Assembly (NCBI GenBank): GCA_005877565.1
Contig: VBOK01000088.1
Span: forward strand, 1 to 15,425
Source of the DNA: Nitrospirota bacterium
Lineage (GTDB): Bacteria; Nitrospirota; Nitrospiria; Nitrospirales; NS-4
DNA: 15,425 nt
Direction of reading: 5' to 3'
Part shown: positions 6,419 through 12,539 of the stretch, in pieces
How the letters are laid out: every line of letters begins with the position of its first letter
Numbering within the stretch: the stretch's first letter is position 1
Notes under the pieces: model-generated
Seen by the model: only the letters and a program-made list of their open reading frames with translations
Database searches by the model: none
Told to the model about the DNA's origin: nothing
Program-made: the position numbers and the translations under genes

Positions 6419-7279
6419 ATGCGAGGTCTCTTTCATAGCGACGCTGCCGTCGCTGCGATCCACACGATTTGCGTTGAGCAGGTCGAGGAACGTGCCGACG
6501 TGGTGTGGAGCGTCCTGCAACGTGTTATGACGACAGTTGAAACCGCATACTCAGACACCCTAGCACAGGACTTGAAATCGTTCATGGAACACTACGTTCC
6601 GGGAAGTCTGTGGGAATTGCCTGGGTTCTACGCGCAGATGGGGGGACAGGCGCTCTTTGACCACCAGTTCCGCGCCGCTCTTCTCGTAGCACGTGCGCAG
6701 GCCCTACAGAAAGCGCATGCTGAGATCAACCTCTATGTCGAGGGGCTCCGGCAGCGAGCGCAGAAAGCCCCTGGCGCGGTAGCCAACGAACGGGATCAGC
6801 AGTTTGGCATCTTGTTCAGTCCGAAGCAGGCTGAGCTGGATTTTGACGAGTGGAAGAGCCGACTCAATTCAGGAGAGGCGTCAATCGCCATCCTGTATCT
6901 CGACATTGACGACTTCAAGGACTTGAATACGCGATACACCGAGACCGTCGTAGACAAGACGATCCTGCCAGACGTGCTGCACCTCTTGACTGGCCTTGTC
7001 GATCAGCGCGGTAAGGGGTATCAGCAGGGGCGAGATGAGTTCGTGCTGATCCTTCCGAATCACGACGAGGCCGAAGCCGTTGCGTTCGCTGAGAAGGTCC
7101 GCTTACGCATCGCGTCGCGGCAGTTTCAGGTAGGCGACAAGACCGAGACACTCACCATTTCCGGGGGAGTCGCGCTCTGGCCCAAACATGGGGCGACATA
7201 CGACGCCGTGCTCCTGAAGGCGAGCCAAGCGAAGCAAATCGCCACGCAGTCGCGGAACGGAATCGTCCTTGCCGAGTAG
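6419..7279 (+). CDS. GGDEF-domain protein with degenerate GRDEF signature
   Basis: A 286-residue soluble protein. Residues 1-~130 are helical and unrecognised, probably a sensory or dimerising part. Residues ~150-284 form a GGDEF domain: YLDIDDFKDLN (160-170) carries the metal-binding Asp162, and SGGVALWP is the usual late strand. The signature is G204-R205-D206-E207-F208, so the second glycine is Arg. Diguanylate cyclases need GG[D/E]EF to bind GTP, so activity is doubtful; it may instead bind nucleotide as a sensor. No R-x-x-D inhibitory site is present five residues upstream. The ATG at 6419 is the only good start; an AGGAG at ~6386 is too far to be its ribosome site. PilZ genes lie on both sides, so a local c-di-GMP circuit is plausible. 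Its 3' end meets a PilZ gene tail-to-tail 11 bases away. Confidence 0.85.
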   Translation: MRGLFHSDAAVAAIHTICVEQVEERADVVWSVLQRVMTTVETAYSDTLAQDLKSFMEHYVPGSLWELPGFYAQMGGQALFDHQFRAALLVARAQALQKAHAEINLYVEGLRQRAQKAPGAVANERDQQFGILFSPKQAELDFDEWKSRLNSGEASIAILYLDIDDFKDLNTRYTETVVDKTILPDVLHLLTGLVDQRGKGYQQGRDEFVLILPNHDEAEAVAFAEKVRLRIASRQFQVGDKTETLTISGGVALWPKHGATYDAVLLKASQAKQIATQSRNGIVLAE

Positions 7280-7290
7280 AGCCTTTCCAA

Positions 7291-7620
7291 CTACCAATGG
7301 ACCACATGGCACAGGTTGGTCCAGGCCCGCTGCCCCTTTTCGATGAGCTGGATCTTGTATCCGACGCGGTACTGTGCCCTCCCCCCCCGAGTGTAAATCG
7401 GCTGGGTGTACACCGGCCGAACCCGCAACCTGATTCTCTCTGGAAGCTCGACGGAGGCCGCTTCAGTCAATTCGACGGCCTGATGCAGCACAATGCCCAC
7501 GCCGTCGTACGACACATCGACGATCTCCCCCGTGATCAGGCGGTTCAGGCAACACACCTGACAGGGCGTATGGAGCTGACGCCGCGGATACAACCGTTTG
7601 AAGCGTTGCTTTTCCGCCAT
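7291..7620 (-). CDS. Small PilZ-domain protein, tandem copy 2
   Basis: A stand-alone PilZ domain of 109 residues. The c-di-GMP motifs are R-x-x-x-R (RLYPR) followed by DVSYDG (D-x-S-x-x-G), then the barrel strands up to the end WTNLCHVVHW. An in-frame ATG at 7638 would add six residues, but GAGG lies 8 bases before the ATG at 7620, so I take 7620. It is a paralogue of the gene at 7696-8034: both have D-V-S-Y-x-G-V-G and both end W-[TS]-N-L-C-x-V-x-x-W. They are separated by ~75 bases and point the same way, so they probably arose by tandem duplication and are co-transcribed. The extra cysteines at C-Q-V-C-C near the start of the barrel are unusual. The likely role is c-di-GMP sensing; the target is unknown. 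Confidence 0.85.
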   Translation of the reverse strand: MAEKQRFKRLYPRRQLHTPCQVCCLNRLITGEIVDVSYDGVGIVLHQAVELTEAASVELPERIRLRVRPVYTQPIYTRGGRAQYRVGYKIQLIEKGQRAWTNLCHVVHW

Positions 7621-7695
7621 TGCAGGGACCTCAGCCATTTCAGGGGCCTGGACTCGCCGATAAAACTATGAATTCCTGTTTGCGGGCACACATGA

Positions 7696-8034
7696 TTACC
7701 AACGGGGCACATAGCACAGGTTCGACCATTGCTGCTCCCCCCGCTCGATGAGTTCGATCTTGCAGCCGACGAGGCACCGCTCACTATTTTCTTGATGAAG
7801 GTAAACCAGCCGGGCCCGTAGCTGGATTCCTTCGGGAACCTGGACCAGGGCCTCGACATTCACATCGATAGCTTCCGACAGCAAGACGCCAACACCGGCG
7901 TAAGACACATCAACGGTCTTCCCCCGAACCTGACGATCCTGCCAACTCACCCAACAAGGGAGCGAGACCTTGCGTCTCAGGAACCACCGTTTAAAGGAGT
8001 GCACGTTCTGACGACCCGTGTGACTCTGGTCCAT
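7696..8034 (-). CDS. Small PilZ-domain protein, tandem copy 1
   Basis: A 112-residue protein that is essentially one PilZ domain. The motifs are R16-W-F-L-R20 (R-x-x-x-R) and DVSYAG at 42-47 (D-x-S-x-x-G), followed by strands such as LRARLVYLHQ and VGCKIELIERG. The start ATG at 8034 has GGGGAG about 7 bases upstream, a strong ribosome site. It lies 21 bases after the exported-protein gene and ~75 bases before its paralogue at 7291-7620, within a minus-strand run of four genes. Both c-di-GMP motifs are intact in both copies, so both should still bind the ligand. The first ~12 residues (MDQSHTGRQNVH) differ from the sister protein and may set partner choice (inference). Confidence 0.87.
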   Translation of the reverse strand: MDQSHTGRQNVHSFKRWFLRRKVSLPCWVSWQDRQVRGKTVDVSYAGVGVLLSEAIDVNVEALVQVPEGIQLRARLVYLHQENSERCLVGCKIELIERGEQQWSNLCYVPRW

Positions 8035-8055
8035 GAGGGTCTCCCCTAGTCTCAG

Positions 8056-8382
8056 CTACGCGCCGCCGGAGATTCTCACGATCTCCACCGAATTATCGTC
8101 GAAGTGCACGTTGCGCTGGCCCCAACGGTAGATGAACTCGTGCAAGCCGGGATCTTCCGGGATCAGGACCTCGATGATCTTGTTCGGCCCCGTCATGATG
8201 ATCCGGCGCTCCTTTCGTTCGATGCGAATGGCGCAGTTCGACGAGAGCATGGCACTGATCTGCGTGGTGGACCAGAAGACCTCGCCGAAGACGAAGCAGG
8301 CCTGAGGCATGCTGCTCTGGACTGGCATGGCTGGAGTCCCTGACAGGGTTCCGGCAAGCAACAGTGCTGAAAGCCACATCAT
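8056..8382 (-). CDS. Small exported hypothetical protein
   Basis: A protein of about 108 residues with an N-terminal signal-like segment (MMWLSALLLAGTLSGTPAMP), probably exported; A-M-P or the following residues may hold the cleavage site. The frame is open further upstream (to 8541), but that part has no protein-like character and overlaps the next gene, so I start at ATG 8382. A GTG at 8394, with AAGGGA close by, is a real alternative that adds four residues. The mature part is a short strand-rich domain ending NSVEIVRISGGA, with one cysteine early (QACFVFGEVF) and one in SSNCAIRI that could form a disulphide. I do not recognise the family. It sits 20 bases after a zinc-ribbon gene and 21 before a PilZ gene, so it is probably part of that transcript. 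Confidence 0.6.
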   Translation of the reverse strand: MMWLSALLLAGTLSGTPAMPVQSSMPQACFVFGEVFWSTTQISAMLSSNCAIRIERKERRIIMTGPNKIIEVLIPEDPGLHEFIYRWGQRNVHFDDNSVEIVRISGGA

Positions 8383-8402
8383 CGGCGCCTGCACGCATCC
8401 CT

Positions 8403-8633
8403 TCAAACACCAAGTGGGACGACTTCGTACTTCTTGCCGGATGTCCTGACGCCTCGTTTCACCAGATCGGCAAAAAGCGCTCTCTGGCCAAGACGGTGAC
8501 GGATGATTCCTGGTTCCACCACTTCTCCACAGTTCACGCATCGCCAGGCGCGGAGCCAGTGATGCTCCCCACCGTCCTGCATATCAATGAAGTGATCCAC
8601 GACCATCAGTCCGTGGCATCGTTGGCAAAACAT
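8403..8633 (-). CDS. Small zinc-ribbon protein (76 aa)
   Basis: A 76-residue protein with C-x-x-C at the start (M-F-C-Q-R-C, C3/C6) and C-V-N-C in the middle, a single zinc-ribbon knuckle as in many small proteins of this bacterial group. The tail is basic (RHRLGQRALFADLVKRG). The ATG at 8633 has GGGGA about 10 bases upstream. It is the first gene of a minus-strand run followed by the exported protein and the two PilZ genes at short gaps. The knuckle may bind nucleic acid or a protein partner; no specific role can be given. No convincing promoter was found upstream: TTGACC on the minus strand lacks a -10 box at the right distance. Confidence 0.75.
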   Translation of the reverse strand: MFCQRCHGLMVVDHFIDMQDGGEHHWLRAWRCVNCGEVVEPGIIRHRLGQRALFADLVKRGVRTSGKKYEVVPLGV

Positions 8634-8705
8634 ACCGGTAGTTCCCCGTCTGTGAACCTACCTCCAGGGTTACATGGGCTGGGTCAATTGCCAATCAGGA
8701 GAACC

Positions 8706-8786
8706 ATGAGTCGCAAGGGTGGAAAATACCCGAACGAGGCAGAGAATATGACCTACCCCTATAAACCAGGCCAGCGAGTAAGGTAG
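8706..8786 (+). CDS. Possible 26-codon small ORF
   Basis: ATG at 8706 opens a frame of 26 codons, MSRKGGKYPNEAENMTYPYK and six more residues ending QRVR, stopped by TAG. AGGAG at 8697-8701 lies 4 bases upstream, a good if slightly close ribosome site. The composition is basic and hydrophilic. It could be a real small protein, the truncated start of a lost gene, or chance. The rest of the 8634-8977 gap holds the repeat copy B and no other gene. Confidence 0.3.
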   Translation: MSRKGGKYPNEAENMTYPYKPGQRVR

Positions 8787-8803
8787 GCTACGCATGCTGT
8801 ACT

Positions 8804-8844
8804 GCCCCCTTTAAACCTACCCAGAGCCTATGTTAGGCTGGGCC
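8804..8844 (+). repeat. 41-bp direct repeat with hairpin, copy B
   Basis: This is the second copy of the 6279-6319 element, differing at four positions. The hairpin is slightly better than in copy A: CCC, bulge AG, AGCCTA, loop TGT, TAGGCT, GGG. It lies 133 bases before the response-regulator start. GGTAGG at 8782-8787 can also pair with CCTACC at 8816-8821 inside the element, an alternative fold that would compete with the hairpin. Confidence 0.75.
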
Positions 8845-8977
8845 GTAAACCCCTTGATTTCAAAAGATAGATGCCTGGGTTAATTCGCCATGGTTTCGGT
8901 CCACCGCCTCCAATACATTCCGCGATCGAGGGCTTCCCTCCTGAAGTCTTCCAGATCGGCACTCCGTTGAGGGACCT

Positions 8978-9706
8978 ATGGCGAAGATCCTAGTCGTAGA
9001 TGATGAGGCGGTGTTCTGCGAGCTGTTGAAGACCTTGTTGAAAAGTCACGGCCACGAAGTCCTGACTGCAAACGACGGACGCCAGGCCATCGAAGTATTT
9101 AAACGGCACCGGCCTCAGTTCACGATGCTGGACCTCCGCATGCCTGAAATGGACGGACTGGAAGTCTTGAAGCAAATCCGCGCGATCGACACCAAGGCGG
9201 CCGTGATGATCCTGACGGCGTGGGGATCGGATGCCATGGAGCTGCAGGCTAGGCGGCTCGGGGTAACGGACTTTCTTAGCAAGTCGCTCTCCTTGGACAC
9301 CATTATGGCATCGTTGCAGCGCGGACTTATTCGGCCGGCGACGGCCGCACATGCGCCGAAGCCGCCCGGGGAGAAGACGGGCGCCCCCTTCGGAATGCTG
9401 GAAGCGGTCACGATCCTGCTGGTGGATAACAAACCGCAGACCAGCGAGCATCTCTCAAGGTTCTTGTCCCAGCGGGGCTATCAGGTGCACGTGGCCAAGG
9501 ATGGCCCTTCCGTCTTGGAGTTGGTGGGCCAGGTAAGGCCGCAACTCGTTGTGATGGACGTGGACCTGCCTGGCTTGAAGGGGATTGAGGTGCTGCGGAC
9601 GTTGCGGGCGAAGAACTACACGGGCGGTTTCGTCATGATCACCGCCAGGGAGGACGATAGCCTCTCCGGAGGCGGCCAATCCATCTCGGCCTGCCGGCCG
9701 CAATAA
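8978..9706 (+). CDS. Double-receiver response regulator, second REC truncated
   Basis: A 242-residue protein with two receiver domains and no output domain. REC1 (residues 2-120) is complete: acidic pair D8/D9, phospho-acceptor D52 in M-L-D-L-R-M-P, T80 and K102. A proline/glycine linker follows. REC2 begins TILLVDNKPQ (one of the two acidic residues is Asn) and has a good acceptor in VVMDVDLPG and the threonine in MITARE. It then loses the fold and ends DSLSGGGQSISACRPQ, lacking the last helix, strand and conserved lysine. The break is near 9655, and the last ~90 bases overlap the tail of a minus-strand zinc-ribbon gene. The start has GAGGG just upstream. It probably acts as a phosphate relay or sink like CheY-type proteins; REC2 is probably not functional. 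Its kinase is not in the window. Confidence 0.87.
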   Translation: MAKILVVDDEAVFCELLKTLLKSHGHEVLTANDGRQAIEVFKRHRPQFTMLDLRMPEMDGLEVLKQIRAIDTKAAVMILTAWGSDAMELQARRLGVTDFLSKSLSLDTIMASLQRGLIRPATAAHAPKPPGEKTGAPFGMLEAVTILLVDNKPQTSEHLSRFLSQRGYQVHVAKDGPSVLELVGQVRPQLVVMDVDLPGLKGIEVLRTLRAKNYTGGFVMITAREDDSLSGGGQSISACRPQ

Positions 9707-10056
9707 AAGCATGACAGCCGGTACCGAGCCTTGCGACGGGGATTGGGCAACGAGATGAACACGATTGGCGTGTGATCGAACGGGCAGAACGCCGGCAGGT
9801 GCATCAGATGTTCATAGGCTATCTCCTGCAGCGACGCTTCGTCCCACGGCGGCGAGAGCTCTTCCCGTCCGGCGACACGATCCTGCCACCCGCACCGCTC
9901 GCACGTGAATTGGAACGTCTTGACCCGATCGTGCACCTGGGAGAGGTCCGTCGCCTGGACCGGGCCCGGGCACCCCGACCGACCGCACGGAATCGTTTCG
10001 TGCTGGAGCGCTTTCACGAACTCCTGATGCTGGAGGGCTTGCTCGGGCGTGGGCAT
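9616..10056 (-). CDS. Zinc-ribbon hypothetical protein, C-terminus overlapping the response regulator
   Basis: A 146-residue protein with several cysteine pairs: C-G-R-S-G-C near residue 24, C-E-R-C-G at about 51, F-C-P-F-D-H in the middle and C-F-Y-C-G near the end. This suggests two zinc-ribbon units. The natural-looking end is around CFYCGRQAEMDWPPPER; the last ~14 residues (LSSSLAVIMTKPPV) are read from the antisense of the response-regulator gene and are probably an artefact of the rearrangement there. The start is ATG 10056 and the next Met is far inside. A promoter-like pair ends only 9 bases before the ATG, so the mRNA may be nearly leaderless; no Shine-Dalgarno is visible. The gene is divergent from the TPR lipoprotein. 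The family is unknown to me. Confidence 0.7.
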   Translation of the reverse strand: MPTPEQALQHQEFVKALQHETIPCGRSGCPGPVQATDLSQVHDRVKTFQFTCERCGWQDRVAGREELSPPWDEASLQEIAYEHLMHLPAFCPFDHTPIVFISLPNPRRKARYRLSCFYCGRQAEMDWPPPERLSSSLAVIMTKPPV

Positions 10057-10065
10057 GTCGCGCCT

Positions 10066-10094
10066 ATTGTATCGCCACGGGGGCGGACCGGCAA
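10066..10094 (-). promoter_or_regulatory. Probable promoter of the zinc-ribbon gene
   Basis: Read on the minus strand, TTGCCG (10094-10089) is followed after 17 bases by TACAAT (10071-10066). Both boxes are close to consensus. The ATG at 10056 lies 9 bases after the -10 box, so transcription would begin about 3 bases before it. The same layout occurs at hemE. Confidence 0.5.
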
Positions 10095-10142
10095 ACTGTC
10101 CTTTTCTTGAAAGTCTTGTCCAAAGCGGCTACCATCGCCTCC

Positions 10143-10598
10143 ATGCGTACAGCCTGCGCCTTGGCCACGTTCCTCGCCGTCGCGATGTCGGGCTGTTCCC
10201 TGTTGAATCCGCCATCTGCACTCAGACCCCCTCTGCCCGCGAACGGCTGCCAGCCTGCCTCGGTGGTCAAATACAACCAGGCCGGTATCGGCCACTACAA
10301 AGATCGCCAGCTTGAAGAGGCAAAAGCCGAATTCCTCTTGGCCGTCTCCGAGGGGCCGAAGTGCGCGGAGGCGCACTACAACCTGGGAAACACGCTCTGG
10401 TATTTGGGCCAGAAAGAAGAGGCGCGCACGCACCTGCTGCAGGCGGCCGATCTGGCCCCGGGCAACGCGGTGATCTGGGATTCCCCTGTGCTCCGGCCCT
10501 ACGGCGAGCCACAGAAGGACACGAAGAAGAAGAAAGAGACCGCCTCGGAGCAAGCGCCCGGCGCGTTCGGCAATCGCGGGCGCCTCGGCGGTTACTAG
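10143..10598 (+). CDS. Small TPR lipoprotein
   Basis: A protein of 151 residues from ATG 10143. It starts with a lipoprotein-type signal (MRTACALATFLAVAMSGCS), where M-S-G-C is an acceptable lipobox, so it is probably lipid-anchored in the envelope. Residues ~40-115 contain two TPR-like helical repeats (KYNQAGIGHYKDRQLEEAKA and AHYNLGNTLWYLGQKEEAR), a scaffold for protein contacts. The tail is rich in lysine and then glycine and looks disordered. The frame is open upstream to a TTG at 10107, but those codons add no signal-like feature, so I choose 10143; no good Shine-Dalgarno is seen for either. It ends 13 bases before the end of a convergent gene. Proteins like this often support envelope assembly; a specific partner cannot be named. 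Confidence 0.8.
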   Translation: MRTACALATFLAVAMSGCSLLNPPSALRPPLPANGCQPASVVKYNQAGIGHYKDRQLEEAKAEFLLAVSEGPKCAEAHYNLGNTLWYLGQKEEARTHLLQAADLAPGNAVIWDSPVLRPYGEPQKDTKKKKETASEQAPGAFGNRGRLGGY

Positions 10599-10611
10599 GG
10601 ATCGATCCCGT

Positions 10612-11040
10612 CTACAATCCGATCTGGGTTCTGATCTCCGCCCTGACTTGGTCTTTGACTGCCCGCATCCAGGCTTCAAGCCTGGGGAAGAGGTGCGCGT
10701 CGGTCTCCGTGAATCCCTTGACCAGGACCTCAGAGGACTTTTCCATTCGGCCCTCTTCCAGGATGAACTGCGCCTTCTGATCGGCGATCTTCCGGGTCAA
10801 AAACTGGGTGAGCTTGAGCTGCTGGCCAGGCGAGCCGCCGGATACGCCCAGGATCTGATGCTGGAAGAGCTCCAACTCCCCTTTGATGTCCACCCAGACC
10901 CGCATCGCCCGCGGGATCAGCCACCCCTTCCGATTGATGTAGTAGTCATAGGAGAGCGCCGGCGCGTCCGGCTCACGGAACGGGCCGTTCCTGACCGTGA
11001 CGTCGTATTTGTGGGTGGTTTGCTCAGTCTTGTCGGCCAC
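10612..11040 (-). CDS. Conserved-looking hypothetical protein (142 aa)
   Basis: A 142-residue soluble protein starting with GTG at 11040 (MADKTEQTTHKYDVTVRNGP). No ATG is available before the middle of the protein. The first ~60 residues look strand-rich (SYDYYINRKGW, AMRVWVDIKGELELFQHQ) and the rest helical (LEAWMRAVKDQVRAEI). There is no signal peptide, cysteine motif or known domain, and I do not recognise the family. It follows hemY on the same strand after 29 bases but has its own near-consensus promoter inside the hemY 3' end, so it is probably expressed at least partly on its own and need not be a haem gene. The Shine-Dalgarno is weak. Confidence 0.7.
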   Translation of the reverse strand: MADKTEQTTHKYDVTVRNGPFREPDAPALSYDYYINRKGWLIPRAMRVWVDIKGELELFQHQILGVSGGSPGQQLKLTQFLTRKIADQKAQFILEEGRMEKSSEVLVKGFTETDAHLFPRLEAWMRAVKDQVRAEIRTQIGL

Positions 11041-11068
11041 TGCTACTAATCAACCTCGACGAACACGT

Positions 11069-11098
11069 ACTATACGGCCCGCGATGCGCCCTTGTCAA
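11069..11098 (-). promoter_or_regulatory. Strong promoter inside the hemY 3' end
   Basis: On the minus strand, a perfect TTGACA (11098-11093) is followed after 18 bases by TATAGT (11074-11069). Transcription would start near 11062, about 21 bases before the GTG of the 142-aa protein. The promoter overlaps the last ten codons and the stop of hemY. It would let the downstream gene be expressed apart from the haem operon. Confidence 0.65.
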
Positions 11099-12524
11099 AA
11101 TAGGCGCGCACGCATTCCGCCGTGTCCAGGCCGTCACGGATGCAGTCCGGAATACCTACGCCCCGGTATCCCGCGCCCGTCAGGAAGAGGCCCGGCCACC
11201 GCGCGAGCCGCTCGTCGATCGCGGCCAGCCTCTCCAGATGTCCCACGAGATATTGCGGCATCGCGCGAGGCCAGCGATAGACCCTCGCCAAGACCGGCAC
11301 TTCGGTGACGCCCATCACAGCCCGGAGCTCCGCCCGCACCAGACTCACCAACCCACCGTCGGACTGCTCTAACACCGCTTCGCGCCCCGCTCCACCGACG
11401 TAGGCCCGAAGCAGCACCGCGTCATCCGGCGCCCGATGGCTCCACTTCGACGACGTCCAGGTCACCGCCAGCAGCGCGCGTCCCTCGATCCGCGGGACGA
11501 CGAACCCGTAGCCGTCCAAGCGGTGCGAGAAGTCCTGCCGGCGGAAACCCAGGGAGATCGTTGCGGTGGACGCATAGGGAATGCCGCGGAGCAGGGCGGC
11601 CAACTTACCGTCGAGCGACTCGAGCAGGAGAGCGGCGTCGTAGGCAGGCGTCGCCACGATCAGCGCATCGACCGCCAGTGGCTCCGTACCTTCGATCACG
11701 ACCTCGTACCCGCCCGGCGCCCCGCTCGCGCGGACGGCACGGCCCCTGTGCCCCGTCAGCACACGCAGGTGGCCAAGCCGGGCGGTCAAGGCCTGGACCA
11801 TCTCGGACAGTCCGCCCTGAAGCGTCACGAAGGAGCTAGGGGACAGATTTGAAATCTGTCCCCGTGAAATCTGTCCCTGCCGCCGCCATGAGCCCAGCAG
11901 CGCACGGACGATGCTGCCGGCCTGGCGCTCCATCTCGGGAAAGCGCGGGAAGGTCGCCTGGATGCTCAGGCTGTCCGCATCTCCGGCGTAGATGCCGGTC
12001 ATCAACGGCTCAATGATGCGCTCCAGCGCCTCGTCCCCCAGGCGCCGTCGGAAGAACGAGCTCAGGGATTCATCCCCGCGCTCCCTCCGGCGCGGGATCA
12101 GCAGCTCGGCGCCCAGGCGCAGCTTGCCCTTCCAGGACAGCAATCCGCTCCCAAGGAACGGCCCCAGCCTCGTCGGCACGCCCAGCGCCAACCCTTCCGG
12201 GAGTTCCTCCAGACGCCCCTTCGAATACACATAGGTCTTACGTCGATCCGGGTTCGTGCCGATCACCCGATCGGCCAGACCGAGCCGCCGGCACAGTTCG
12301 ACGCCCCATGGCTTCTGCGACAGAAAGGAATCGGGCCCGCCCTCGATGACGAAGCCGCCGACCTGCTCGGTGAGGATCTTGCCGCCCAGGCGCGGCGCGG
12401 CCTCGACCAGCGTGCACTGTGTGGGGCTGTCGCGCGATGCGGCGCTTTCAGCCAGGCCGTACGCGGCGCTCAGGCCGGCAATTCCGCCTCCGACGACCAG
12501 CACTGTGCGCGAGACGGTCGGCAT
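11070..12524 (-). CDS. hemY: Protoporphyrinogen/coproporphyrinogen oxidase, HemY type
   Basis: An FAD-dependent oxygen-using oxidase of 484 residues that removes six electrons from a porphyrinogen (EC 1.3.3.4 for protoporphyrinogen; EC 1.3.3.15 if it acts on coproporphyrinogen III). The N-terminal Rossmann motif is V-G-G-G-I-A-G-L-S (11-19), followed by the R-L-G-G-K-I and E-G-G-P-D-S-F motifs typical of the HemY family. The C-terminal FAD motif is GAGYRGVGIPDCIRDG. Length fits the family (~450-480) plus a small insertion at about residues 216-229 (Q-G-Q-I-S-R-G-Q-I-S), encoded by a REP-like palindrome; the frame is kept. It follows hemH after 15 bases and hemH's stop is in the same frame; GGAG touches the ATG. 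It is the last haem gene of the operon and probably acts at the inner membrane face. Confidence 0.93.
   Translation of the reverse strand: MPTVSRTVLVVGGGIAGLSAAYGLAESAASRDSPTQCTLVEAAPRLGGKILTEQVGGFVIEGGPDSFLSQKPWGVELCRRLGLADRVIGTNPDRRKTYVYSKGRLEELPEGLALGVPTRLGPFLGSGLLSWKGKLRLGAELLIPRRRERGDESLSSFFRRRLGDEALERIIEPLMTGIYAGDADSLSIQATFPRFPEMERQAGSIVRALLGSWRRQGQISRGQISNLSPSSFVTLQGGLSEMVQALTARLGHLRVLTGHRGRAVRASGAPGGYEVVIEGTEPLAVDALIVATPAYDAALLLESLDGKLAALLRGIPYASTATISLGFRRQDFSHRLDGYGFVVPRIEGRALLAVTWTSSKWSHRAPDDAVLLRAYVGGAGREAVLEQSDGGLVSLVRAELRAVMGVTEVPVLARVYRWPRAMPQYLVGHLERLAAIDERLARWPGLFLTGAGYRGVGIPDCIRDGLDTAECVRAYFDKGASRAV
11839..11877. repeat. REP-like palindrome inserted in hemY
   Basis: GGGGACAGATTT (11839-11850) and AAATCTGTCCCC (11852-11863) form a perfect 12-bp inverted repeat around a single G. 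A second copy of one arm follows, giving a 13-bp direct repeat (TGAAATCTGTCCC at 11850-11862 and 11865-11877) with a 15-base period. This resembles the GGGGACAGATTT palindromes found scattered in many bacterial genomes and linked to REP-associated tyrosine transposases. Here it lies within a coding sequence and adds about 14 residues in frame. Confidence 0.85.
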
Positions 12525-12539
12525 CTCCGATGGCGATGG

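Noticed and set aside
8364..8786. 140-codon plus-strand frame
   Set aside because: Most of it is antisense to the zinc-ribbon gene. Only its last 26 codons have their own ribosome site, and those are listed separately.
8826..8842. Integron attC-like core (GTTAGGC)
   Set aside because: The other copy reads GTAAGGC, no matching RYYYAAC half-site is in place, and there is no integrase or cassette-like array.
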